Shown here: piece by piece, positions 44,043-52,013 of the stretch
Layout: every line of letters starts with the position of its first letter
Position numbering within the stretch: position 1 is the stretch's first letter
Assembly: GCA_027452065.1 (NCBI GenBank)
Contig: DAIDHC010000110.1
Span: 1 to 64,000 of the forward strand
Direction: 5' to 3'
DNA length: 64,000 nucleotides
Origin: Bryobacterales bacterium
GTDB taxonomy: Bacteria > Acidobacteriota > Terriglobia > Bryobacterales > Bryobacteraceae
Made by a program: the position numbers and the translations under genes
Notes under the pieces: generated by a model
Seen by the model: only the letters and a program-made list of their open reading frames with translations
The model's database searches: none
What the model was told of the DNA's origin: nothing

Positions 44043-45211
44043 GCGGGCGGGCTCCCCGCTGGCGTGCCCTGGGAGCATATCTGGGCGCGCTGGTGCTCAC
44101 GCAGGTCTTCTGGTACAACTTCGCGCCGCTCATTTCGCTGCTGGTGAGCCGTTACGGCGTGAGCGAACTCGCGGCCGGATGGACAGTGATGGTGTTCCCA
44201 GCAGCGAGCCTGCTGCTTTCCGGGCATGCTGGCGTCCTGATCGACCGTCGCGGATACCGATATTCCATCGTGTTGGGGCTGGCGGTAATGGCGCTCGCAG
44301 CGGTGGTCCGGATTATGGCCGGCCCGTTTTGGCTCCTGCTCGCTGGACAAGCGTTAGCGGCGATCGCCGTGCCTTACATCGTCACCGGACTTTCGAACCT
44401 TGTGACGGACTGGTTCGAGCCGGAGCAAGAGTCGGCCATCACCGGGATCTGCACGATCGCGATTTTCGTCGGAATGGCGCTCGCTCTGGCGGCGCCGCCG
44501 GCGCTGGTGTCTCAACTGGGACTGCGCGGGGCTATGGCAGTCCTGGCGGTCGCCTCTTGTCTCTGGGCGGCTGTCTTTCCGCTCGCGGTCCCGCGGAGAC
44601 CTCGCCTTGATGCGGTTCGTTCAACGCCCGCTGAGTCGGGTTTTACGCCGATTCTGAGAAACCGGAACCTACACGTCCTTTTCGCCAGCGCGTTTCTTGG
44701 TCAGGGATGTTTTAACGCCTTGACCACTTGGCTCGAACCAATTTGGCACGAACGCGGAATATCGAGTGCGGCGGCGGGCCGGGCGGGCAGCATCGTCATT
44801 CTGGGCGGCATGTTGGGCTCGATGGTACTCCCGCGCCTCGTTGACGTCGCGCGGCGTCCAAGGCTGATCTTGTGGGCTTGTCTCGTGCCGGCGATGTTTT
44901 TAGTCAGGCCCTTTCTTTGGGCCCCGGCCGTCCACGAGGGTTTTGGTTGGGGAGCGTTGATGGGCTTTCTGTGGTTGCCGACGCTGGCAATGTCGCTGAC
45001 GATACTCGAGCGCTCCGCTGGCAAGCATCACGTGGGAGCCGCAGCCGGGATCTTTTGGACCGCGGGCAACGCCGGCGTGCTGGGCTTGACCGTGCTCCTT
45101 GAGATGCTCAAGCGCGCCACAAGTTGGAGCACGGCAATGAACTGGCTCATCGCCATGCTCCTGGTGATGAACATTCTTACCGGTTTCCTGCGGCCTGCCG
45201 GGCGTGAGTAA
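44039..45211 (+). CDS. MFS transporter
   Basis: 390 residues from GTG 44039 (GTGA overlap with the SPL-like gene). About 12 hydrophobic segments are visible, with the MFS loop 2-3 signature AGVLIDRRGYR and a second-half equivalent near GMLGSMVLPRLVDVARRPR. It resembles uptake carriers of the sugar/organic anion type, with a short central loop. As the last gene of the operon it is the likely importer of the compound handled by the kinase and PLP lyase. The direction and substrate are not proven. Confidence 0.88.
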   Translation: MSGRAPRWRALGAYLGALVLTQVFWYNFAPLISLLVSRYGVSELAAGWTVMVFPAASLLLSGHAGVLIDRRGYRYSIVLGLAVMALAAVVRIMAGPFWLLLAGQALAAIAVPYIVTGLSNLVTDWFEPEQESAITGICTIAIFVGMALALAAPPALVSQLGLRGAMAVLAVASCLWAAVFPLAVPRRPRLDAVRSTPAESGFTPILRNRNLHVLFASAFLGQGCFNALTTWLEPIWHERGISSAAAGRAGSIVILGGMLGSMVLPRLVDVARRPRLILWACLVPAMFLVRPFLWAPAVHEGFGWGALMGFLWLPTLAMSLTILERSAGKHHVGAAAGIFWTAGNAGVLGLTVLLEMLKRATSWSTAMNWLIAMLLVMNILTGFLRPAGRE

Positions 45212-45240
45212 AGGCAAAGCTCCGAACGCCCCGGGCGAAC

Positions 45241-46233
45241 TCACAGGTCGCGGGCGCAACGAAAGCCGATATTCGTCGTCGCACTGTCCGGCGTGTTCGC
45301 CGTGCGGGCGGCGACCCGGTAGCGATTGCAGTACGACTCGTGGCACAGGTACGAGCCGCCCTTCATCACGCGAGCCGCTCCGCGCGGCGGCCCTGCCGGG
45401 TTGTGGCGCGTCCCCACCAGATGAAACGTCGGATGGAACCAATCGTGACACCACTCCCAGGCGTTTCCCGTGATCGTAAGAAACCCGTAGCCATTCGGCG
45501 GAAACGCATGCACCGGCGCCGGGGCGGAGTAGCCGTCCTCGGCGAGATCGACATCGGGAAACGTCCCTTGCCAGATGTTGCAAAGATGCTTCCCGCCGGG
45601 CGTCAGTTCGTCACCCCAAGGGAAGCGTTTCTGTTCAAGTCCGCCCCGCGCAGCGAACTCCCATTCTGCCTCCGTTGGGAGTCGCTTGCCGGCCCAGTTG
45701 CAGTAAGCGAGCGCGTCATTCCAGGAAACTTGCACTACCGGGTGATCGGGCCGCTCCGCAATTTGGTAGTCCGGCCCCTCGGGGTGACTCCAAGCCGCAC
45801 CGTTCACGCGGCACCACCAGGGCGCTTCGGCGACCGTGTCGACCACCAGTTCGGAATAGCGCTCCTTGGGGATGTGTCCCTGGAAAACGAACGACCAGCC
45901 GAACCGCTCGGCCTCCGTCTGGTATCCCGTGGATTCGACGAATTCGCGGAATTGCGAGTTGGTGACGGGCGTGGCGTCGAGATAGAACGGATCGAGGAAC
46001 ACTTCCCGCACCGGTCCTTCTCCATCGGCGGGAAAGCCTTCATCGCCGTCGGTGCCCATGAGAAACGTTCCCCCATCGAGCCGGATCATCCCCTCAACGG
46101 AACCACTCCGAACGCGAGGGATCCCGGATGAAGCTTGATGGGAAGCGGAGAGTAGAGCGGCATTCTGCTTGCTCGGGACACAGCAGGGGTGAGGCAGCCC
46201 GGCGTGGGCGAAAATCTGGAATTCCGATTTCAT
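45241..46233 (-). CDS. Formylglycine-generating enzyme (sulfatase-modifying factor)
   Basis: 330 residues from ATG 46233, which overlaps the parvulin stop (ATGA). The longer frame upstream has no support. The N-terminal CCVPSK element (about residues 17-22) is typical of this clade, then RLDGGTFLMGTDGDEGFPADGEGP starts the FGE-sulfatase domain. Both catalytic/copper-binding cysteines are present, C297 and C302 in SYLCHESYC, with RCARDL at the end. Active FGE uses copper and oxygen to turn the Cys of a CxPxR motif in sulfatases into formylglycine. No sulfatase is coded in the window, so the client is elsewhere. It is cytoplasmic by sequence. Confidence 0.9.
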   Translation of the reverse strand: MKSEFQIFAHAGLPHPCCVPSKQNAALLSASHQASSGIPRVRSGSVEGMIRLDGGTFLMGTDGDEGFPADGEGPVREVFLDPFYLDATPVTNSQFREFVESTGYQTEAERFGWSFVFQGHIPKERYSELVVDTVAEAPWWCRVNGAAWSHPEGPDYQIAERPDHPVVQVSWNDALAYCNWAGKRLPTEAEWEFAARGGLEQKRFPWGDELTPGGKHLCNIWQGTFPDVDLAEDGYSAPAPVHAFPPNGYGFLTITGNAWEWCHDWFHPTFHLVGTRHNPAGPPRGAARVMKGGSYLCHESYCNRYRVAARTANTPDSATTNIGFRCARDL

Positions 46234-47111
46234 GGATGCATTTCTATTACTGCCCGGGCTCGAAGATGATCGATGAAGCGTTCGAGCGCGCGCTGCCGTT
46301 TCTGCGCCATCAAATGCTGCTCGATCCGATCCCGAACCTCCTCGAGAGCAGCGGCGCGCGGCGGTGTCTTTGCGTGGACCTTGACGATGTGATAGCCGAA
46401 CGCAGTGAGAAAAATGGGGCTCACTGAACCGGCGCCGAGCGAAAAGACCACCTCGTCGAACTGGTCCACCATCTCGCCGCGCGGAAACCAGCCGAGATCG
46501 CCCCCGCGGCCCGGGCAGTCCGAAACGCGGTCGGCCACATCCTCGAATGGTACGCCCGCGCATAGCTCCGCCTCTGCCGCCCGCATTGCGGCAAGGGCCT
46601 CCTCCTCAGTACATGTCTCAGAAACCTTTTTCACAATGTGAGAGGCGTGAACAAGCTCGGGAACCTGGAATTCTTCGCGGTGCTTGCGGTAATACTCGAC
46701 GATTTCCTTGTGCCGGGGCAGCGCGATGCGCCCGGCGTGGCGCGATACCAGACGGTTGATCCGCAGTTGGATCGAAGTCTCATCGCGCAGTACATCGACG
46801 CTCGACCTGCACCCCGATTGTCCCGGCGACTCGGCGCGTTGGCGTGCCAGAGCCTCCTCGACGGTCTGGGTTTCCAGCGGCTCACGATCGGCGACCGCGG
46901 CCTGCCGGAGGAGAAAAAGCTCGATGACATTTTCGCGCGACCAGTCGCGAAGCCTTTCCTCCACGGCAACGGCTGAGGCCTCGGGCATCGCCTCGACCAG
47001 GTGCGGCCTCAGATGCTGGGCCTCGCGCCGGATCCATTCTTCATCAATCTCTTCGCCATTCACAACGATGCGCACGGTTCCTGAATTAGGATAGTACGCC
47101 AGCGCTCTCAT
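46230..47111 (-). CDS. Parvulin-type peptidyl-prolyl cis-trans isomerase
   Basis: 293 residues without a clear signal peptide (MRALAYYPNSGTVRIVVNG). An N-terminal helical domain (about 20-135, Arg/Glu-rich) is followed by a PpiC domain (about 145-250) with VHASHIVKKVSE, CPGRGGDLGWFPRGEMVDQFDEVVFSLGAGSVSPIF and FGYHIVKV. The layout resembles cytoplasmic NifM-like or SurA-like parvulins. It is translationally coupled to the FGE gene, whose target motif contains a proline. This suggests a helper role for nascent sulfatases (inference). Confidence 0.9.
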   Translation of the reverse strand: MRALAYYPNSGTVRIVVNGEEIDEEWIRREAQHLRPHLVEAMPEASAVAVEERLRDWSRENVIELFLLRQAAVADREPLETQTVEEALARQRAESPGQSGCRSSVDVLRDETSIQLRINRLVSRHAGRIALPRHKEIVEYYRKHREEFQVPELVHASHIVKKVSETCTEEEALAAMRAAEAELCAGVPFEDVADRVSDCPGRGGDLGWFPRGEMVDQFDEVVFSLGAGSVSPIFLTAFGYHIVKVHAKTPPRAAALEEVRDRIEQHLMAQKRQRALERFIDHLRARAVIEMHP

Positions 47112-47200
47112 TAGGAAACGTTCCGCCTCGGCGGCATAGCGCGCCTGCCGCGGAGGTCGAGCCTCTGCAGGGCGGCTTCGTGCGGCGGCGCCGCCGGCCG

Positions 47201-48349
47201 CTATGGCCTACCGACGGTGGGACCTTCGGTATTGATGAGCCGCGGAACGCGGTCCTTCACCGGCGGCAGGGGTTGCCGAAGCTTGTGCGGACCCGTCTGA
47301 TACCAGTACGCCACGCTGTAGAAATTGTCCGAGCGGGTGTTGGCGTGACCGTGCTCAATCGTCATTTTGAAATATTTCTCGAATGGAACGGGAGAATCGA
47401 GATGGAACCGGTAAACCGTCCACCGTGCGCCCCGCATATCGCCGCCATTGACGGGATTGCCGTAAAGCCGATAGGCGAAGGTCGGCTGTTGGCCGCCAAA
47501 AAAATTCAAGCCGCAACCGCCATAGCACCAGGCGCCCAGGAAGTAGTCCTCCGATCCGGTGCCGTTGATCGCTGGTTTTGAACGGTCGTCGATGAACATC
47601 ATTTCGTCGCCTTCGCCCCACCAGTCACCTTGATTCTGAATCACGCTCAGCGTCACGCCGATGAAATGACCGCGGCCTTCGGTCTCGACAAAGACGTAAT
47701 TGCCGTCTCCGTTTGGATTGAGGGCATCGTTGACCTTGGCATCGCGGTTTGAGCTCCAGTCCGATGTCGATCCGTGATTGGGCACCGCCTGCCGGTACTC
47801 GGCGTAAAAATAGGCCAAGTCCTTCGGCAGCTTCTCATATTTCTGCCAGTCGATGTTGTAGTAGAAGGCTCGAAGCGGCTCATCGCCCTCATTGGTCAGG
47901 GTGATCCGCGCGGACTTGCGGAACGGCATCGGGAAGAAGCAGTTCAACGCCTTCTGCGAGCCCACCGAGATCGGCCCCGATTCAAACGTATGGTATTCGC
48001 CGAGACCGAGGCCGAAAAAATCTCCCAGCGGCGATTCCACCGCGGGCAGCGGGTCGTTGTCCCAATACATTCGCAGAACGTACTTCTTCAAGTGGTACGG
48101 TTCGGTGCTGGGAAACGCGATCCAGATATGCGTGATGATGCCGGGGCCCGAAACCTCTCCGATGACGCGAGTTTCACCTGGTTGTATCGGATCCCGCTGG
48201 TCGCCGTCCAGGTTGCTGCCGTCACGGGCATAAGACGATATTCGCTCGGCTCGATATGTCTTGAGCAGCGGCAAGGCGGCCAGATCCTGTGCCTTCGCGC
48301 AAACGGTCGAGGCCAGGACAACAGCAAGAATGACGGATCTTGTATTCAT
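47201..48349 (-). CDS. Secreted DUF2961/GH172-family protein
   Basis: 382 residues with a signal peptide (MNTRSVILAVVLASTVCAKA). The DUF2961 domain is complete: ISSYARDGSNLDGDQR at the start, GPGIITHIWIAFPS, LGDFFGLGLGEYHTFESGP, and the conserved acidic cluster NGTGSEDYFLGAWC followed by WTVYRFHLDSPVPF. Characterised GH172 members act on alpha-D-arabinofuranosides or fructofuranosides. It probably works outside or in the periplasm as an oligomer. It is on the same strand as, and 110 nt downstream of, the DeoR-type gene, so both may respond to the same sugar. Confidence 0.88.
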   Translation of the reverse strand: MNTRSVILAVVLASTVCAKAQDLAALPLLKTYRAERISSYARDGSNLDGDQRDPIQPGETRVIGEVSGPGIITHIWIAFPSTEPYHLKKYVLRMYWDNDPLPAVESPLGDFFGLGLGEYHTFESGPISVGSQKALNCFFPMPFRKSARITLTNEGDEPLRAFYYNIDWQKYEKLPKDLAYFYAEYRQAVPNHGSTSDWSSNRDAKVNDALNPNGDGNYVFVETEGRGHFIGVTLSVIQNQGDWWGEGDEMMFIDDRSKPAINGTGSEDYFLGAWCYGGCGLNFFGGQQPTFAYRLYGNPVNGGDMRGARWTVYRFHLDSPVPFEKYFKMTIEHGHANTRSDNFYSVAYWYQTGPHKLRQPLPPVKDRVPRLINTEGPTVGRP

Positions 48350-48459
48350 GGAACAGTTGCTACAGGACCTAAAATATCAGCTTCAAACCGAATTGCAGAT
48401 CGCGTAGCACGCAACTGGTCCCGGGTTCGGGATATCCGTCACGGCCGCCCGACGAGATG

Positions 48460-49317
48460 TCACGCCAGGAGACACTCCACCCCGTGGCGCATCAGCATGT
48501 CAACGAATTCCAAGGCGAGGCCGTCATCGGCCACGATCTGATTGACCGACTCCAGCGGCGCCACCGGCACCATGCTCCTCCTGCCAAATTTGGTGTGGTC
48601 GGCGACGACGACGACGCGCCGCGCCGCTTCCAGCATCTTGTGTACGGTCCCGACCAGGAGAGTGTTCGAGTCGCTTAGGCCATCTTCGCTCACACCTGCG
48701 GTGCCAAGGATCAACAGATCGGCCGATACGCCGCCAAGCATCTTCTCTGCCACCGGCCCCAGCTGCACACCGATCCGCGGAAGCAGGTAGCCGCCCGTCA
48801 TGGTCACTTCCACGCTCGTGCAGTCCCGGAAAATCTGTGCGACGGGGATGGAGTTCGTGATCACCTGAATCGGGCGTCCGAAGAGATTGCGCGCCACCTC
48901 CACCACCGTTGAGCCGGAGCCCAGGATCACGGTTTGTCCATCCAGTACCAGCGAGGCGGCCGTTCTTCCGATGCGGACTTTTTCGATGTGGGCGATGCCC
49001 GACAACCGCCCGAAGTCGAGCAACTCATCCCTCGTCTGCAGCGAAATCGCCCCGCCGTGCACACGCCGCAATGCTCCGGCAATTTCGAGTTCGATCAGAT
49101 CCCGGCGAATGGTGGATTCCGAGACTTGGAGATTCCGGCTGAGCATCTCCGAAGCAAGAAATTCTTGCGACGAAAATAATTCACGAATCTTCACCTGCCG
49201 TTCGACGGCTTTCAATCGAGCGGTGGCGCTCTCGACGGGCTTTGACCGCCCGCGCATACCGTGCCGGGCGGTTGTTCGACTCGCCGTCGTGTTTTTGGAC
49301 GGGGGCGTGCGTTTCAT
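48460..49317 (-). CDS. DeoR/GlpR-family transcriptional regulator
   Basis: 285 residues. A basic, probably flexible N-terminus (1-35) precedes the winged helix (about 38-92, with SESTIRRDLIELEIAGALRRVHGGA). The C-terminal sugar-phosphate-sensing domain (about 100-270) has DGQTVILGSGSTVVEVARNL, VITNSIPVAQIF and VVVADHTKFGRRSMVPVAPL. Family members repress sugar genes until a phosphorylated intermediate binds. It is divergent from the aldolase-ABC transporter operon and upstream of the GH172 gene, so both are probable targets. A palindrome lies just before its start. Confidence 0.92.
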   Translation of the reverse strand: MKRTPPSKNTTASRTTARHGMRGRSKPVESATARLKAVERQVKIRELFSSQEFLASEMLSRNLQVSESTIRRDLIELEIAGALRRVHGGAISLQTRDELLDFGRLSGIAHIEKVRIGRTAASLVLDGQTVILGSGSTVVEVARNLFGRPIQVITNSIPVAQIFRDCTSVEVTMTGGYLLPRIGVQLGPVAEKMLGGVSADLLILGTAGVSEDGLSDSNTLLVGTVHKMLEAARRVVVVADHTKFGRRSMVPVAPLESVNQIVADDGLALEFVDMLMRHGVECLLA

Positions 49318-49323
49318 CAGAGA

Positions 49324-49336
49324 CCGCTCAGAGCGG
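49324..49336. promoter_or_regulatory. 13-bp inverted repeat in front of the DeoR-type gene
   Basis: CCGCTC-A-GAGCGG is a perfect 6-1-6 inverted repeat. It lies between the predicted transcription start and the start codon of the DeoR-type gene. It is a candidate autoregulatory operator, but one copy only was seen. Confidence 0.35.
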
Positions 49337-49350
49337 CTGTTGGTGAAGAA

Positions 49351-49380
49351 AGTATTTCATAAAGATTCAAAATCTGTCAA
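49351..49380 (-). promoter_or_regulatory. Predicted promoter of the DeoR-type gene
   Basis: Reading the minus strand, a perfect -35 TTGACA (49380-49375) is followed after 18 nt by AATACT (49356-49351, 4 of 6). The predicted start is near 49344, giving a leader of about 27 nt that contains the inverted repeat. Confidence 0.55.
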
Positions 49381-49398
49381 GATTCTTCGCCCGGCCTG

Positions 49399-49427
49399 TT
49401 GCCAACGGAACGGGAGTGGCATAAAAT
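49399..49427 (+). promoter_or_regulatory. Predicted promoter of the aldolase-ABC transporter operon
   Basis: TTGCCA (49399-49404) and TAAAAT (49422-49427) are spaced by 17 nt, 5 of 6 consensus matches each. The -35 box is 18 nt from the -35 box of the divergent promoter, so one repressor could control both. The predicted leader to 49529 is about 95 nt. Confidence 0.6.
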
Positions 49428-49528
49428 TTCCATGTCGGGCCGTTGCCGTCGGCTGCTGAAAGTGGTGCCCTCCAGGCGCTGCTCCATGCCCCCGGCGCTA
49501 CGGCATAAGAAACCGGTATCCTCAGCAC

Positions 49529-50458
49529 ATGAAGAGCTATGGCCTGGAAACTTTGGAGCAGATCGTACGCGAAGTCGTTTCGCGGTATGCCGATGAGGTG
49601 ATGAGCCTCCAGAACCTGCCTTGCTCGGCCGAAGAGAAGCTGTTTGAGTCGCCAGCGGCGCGCGCGCTAAAGGAAGAAATCGTCGCTGTCGGGAAAAAGC
49701 TTTGGATGCGCGAGTTTGTTGATGGCAACGGCGGCAACATTTCCTGCCGATTGACCGACGGCTTGGTGCTCTGCACTCCGACGATGCGCAGCAAGTTCGA
49801 TCTGACGCCGGACGATATCTCACTCGTTGATCTGGACAACCGCAGAATTTGCGGGCGCCTCCCGCATACCAGCGAGATCCTGCTGCATCTGGCAATCTAT
49901 AAGCGGTCGCCGTCGGCCCGCGCCGTCGTGCATTGCCACCCGCCCCATGCCACCGCCTATTCGATCACCGGTCTTCAGCCGCCGGTCGGAATCCTGCCGG
50001 AATACGAGGTGTTCGTGGGCGTGGCGCCGGTGTCCCCTTACGAAACTCCCGGCACACAAGTCTTCGCCGATACCATCATCCCTTTCGTGGCCGAGCACAA
50101 CACGGTCTTGCTGGCGAACCACGGCGTCGTGTGCTGGGCCGACACAGTCACGCATGCCGAGTGGCAGGTCGAAGTTCTCGACACCTATTGCCGGACGCTG
50201 ATGCTGGCCGCGCAATTAGGCCGGCCCGTCACTTGTATTCCCGAGCCGAAAGTTCGCGATCTCATTCGCCTGAAAAAGAGGCTCGGTATTCCCGATCCCC
50301 GGCACGAGCCCGAGGCCGTGATCGAGGCAAACTCGCGACCATCGGCCGCCGCTGCTGCCGAAGATGGGGCAGGAGCGCTGGTGGAGGAGCGGATGAAGGA
50401 ACTCTCCAAGAGCATCGCGAGTGAGGTCGTTGCCCGCCTGGCCGGGAATCATTCGTGA
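49529..50458 (+). CDS. Class II aldolase/adducin-family protein
   Basis: 309 residues. The zinc-site residues of L-fuculose/L-ribulose-phosphate aldolases are visible: HCHPPHATAYS (two His), the later His in LANHGVVCW, and Glu in LPEYEVFVG as catalytic acid. GNGGNISCRL is the substrate-phosphate loop. The chain is longer than FucA (about 215 residues), with an N-terminal helical extension of about 45 and a C-terminal tail of about 60 residues. It probably cleaves or epimerises a phosphorylated sugar or sugar acid. It heads the operon with the ABC importer. Confidence 0.88.
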   Translation: MKSYGLETLEQIVREVVSRYADEVMSLQNLPCSAEEKLFESPAARALKEEIVAVGKKLWMREFVDGNGGNISCRLTDGLVLCTPTMRSKFDLTPDDISLVDLDNRRICGRLPHTSEILLHLAIYKRSPSARAVVHCHPPHATAYSITGLQPPVGILPEYEVFVGVAPVSPYETPGTQVFADTIIPFVAEHNTVLLANHGVVCWADTVTHAEWQVEVLDTYCRTLMLAAQLGRPVTCIPEPKVRDLIRLKKRLGIPDPRHEPEAVIEANSRPSAAAAAEDGAGALVEERMKELSKSIASEVVARLAGNHS

Positions 50459-50498
50459 ATCGAAGCCGAAGCGCTGGACAGGCGCCCGTGAAGCTCGG

Positions 50499-52013
50499 AT
50501 GAGACCAATCCTCTTCGCGGAAAACCTTCGCAAGCACTACGGTGGAGTTCACGCTCTCCGGAACGGCTGTTTCGATTTGCGCGCCGGCGAAATTCACGCG
50601 CTCATCGGGGAGAATGGGGCGGGGAAGAGTACCCTGGCTCGAATTATCGCCGGCGCGACCAGGCCGGACGGCGGACGGATCCTGATTGACGGCCAAGAGG
50701 TCTCCTTCGCCGGTCCTGTCGATGCCCAGCGCCGCGGCGTGGCGATCGTTTTCCAGGAACTCGACCTCTTCCCGCATCTGTCGGTGGCCGAGAACGTGGT
50801 CATCGGAAACGCCCGTTTTCGCTCCGGTCCTTTTGCCGGAGCCCGGGCCATGGAAGCCTTCTGCGGTCCATATTTGCAATTGTCAGGGCTTTCCGTGAAT
50901 CCACGCCGCCTCGCCGGCGATCTGAGCGTTGCCCAGTCCCAACTGCTGGCGCTGGCTCGAGCCCTGAGCATGGAGCCGCGCGTCCTGTTGATGGACGAAC
51001 CGACAAGCGCGCTGTTTGACGACGCGGCCGAACACCTGTTTGCCGTCATCGGAGGCTTAAAGAGCCGCGGCATGGCCATCGTCTACGTCTCTCACAAGAT
51101 GGAGGAAATCTTCCGGATCAGCGACCGGATCACCGTCCTGCGTGACGGCGCCACGATCGGAACCAGTGCCACCGCGGAAACGAATCTGAACGAGATCGTC
51201 GCCATGATGGCCGGGCGCAGCCTGGAAGAGGTGGCACGGCATGCCGCGACTACGCGAGGCGCGGTCGTGCTTTCGGTCTCCGGCCTGACAACGGCAAAGC
51301 TGACTGATGTTTCCTTCGACCTCCACCGCGGCGAGGTCCTCGGCGTCGCAGGGCTGGTGGGCGCCGGCCGGACGGAACTCGGCAAGGCGCTGTTTGGAAT
51401 CGACAGGCTCTCCGCTGGGACGATCCGCCTGAATGGCGGCGTCATTCGTCCGCGTTCGCCACGGCAGGCAATTGCCGCTGGAATCGGCCTGGTGCCGGAG
51501 GACCGCAAAGGCGAAGGCCTCATGATGCGCATGAGCGTGCTCGACAATAGCGTCATGGCCGTTCAGTCGCGTCTTCATGGCTCGGGCCTGATCCGGCGTC
51601 AGCGCGAACTCGATGCCGTGAAGCCTGTGCTGAACGGCTTATCCCTTCGCTTCGGCTCGTACGGCTCGCCGGTCGGAAACCTGAGCGGCGGCAACCAGCA
51701 AAAGGTTCTCCTGGCGCGATGGCTCCTGGCCGATCCCCAGGTTCTCTTTCTCGACGATCCTACGCGCGGCATTGATATCGGCGCCAAGCAGGACGTTTAC
51801 AGGATTATCCGTGAGTTGGCGGCCATGGGCAAGGGAATCATCTTCGTGAGTTCGGAGCTGCCTGAGTTGCTTCGATGCTCGGATCGGATCCTGGTGATGA
51901 AGGATGGACGCGTCGCGGCCATCGTTGATGCAAGCGGGGCCAGCCAGGAGGCCATCATTGCCGCCGCCACCCTCGTCCGCCCCACTGCGCCCCAAGACCA
52001 TGACGCCCGTTGA
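50499..52013 (+). CDS. Ribose-type sugar ABC transporter, ATP-binding protein
   Basis: 504 residues from ATG 50499, 40 nt after the aldolase stop. Two fused nucleotide-binding domains are present, as in RbsA/MglA. The first has Walker A GENGAGKST (38-46), a signature written LSVAQSQLLALARAL and Walker B LLMDEPTSAL. The second has a degenerate Walker A region (GLVGAGRTELG), signature LSGGNQQKVLLARWL and Walker B LFLDDPTRGIDIGAKQ with Asp instead of the usual Glu. The Glu-to-Asp change sits in the half that is normally inactive or weak in this family. It energises uptake of a sugar together with the next two genes. Confidence 0.92.
   Translation: MRPILFAENLRKHYGGVHALRNGCFDLRAGEIHALIGENGAGKSTLARIIAGATRPDGGRILIDGQEVSFAGPVDAQRRGVAIVFQELDLFPHLSVAENVVIGNARFRSGPFAGARAMEAFCGPYLQLSGLSVNPRRLAGDLSVAQSQLLALARALSMEPRVLLMDEPTSALFDDAAEHLFAVIGGLKSRGMAIVYVSHKMEEIFRISDRITVLRDGATIGTSATAETNLNEIVAMMAGRSLEEVARHAATTRGAVVLSVSGLTTAKLTDVSFDLHRGEVLGVAGLVGAGRTELGKALFGIDRLSAGTIRLNGGVIRPRSPRQAIAAGIGLVPEDRKGEGLMMRMSVLDNSVMAVQSRLHGSGLIRRQRELDAVKPVLNGLSLRFGSYGSPVGNLSGGNQQKVLLARWLLADPQVLFLDDPTRGIDIGAKQDVYRIIRELAAMGKGIIFVSSELPELLRCSDRILVMKDGRVAAIVDASGASQEAIIAAATLVRPTAPQDHDAR

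Noticed and set aside
46234-46563. N-terminal extension of the formylglycine-generating enzyme
   Set aside because: It overlaps the parvulin gene and is Arg-rich; the ATG at 46233 gives the expected CCxPS-containing start.
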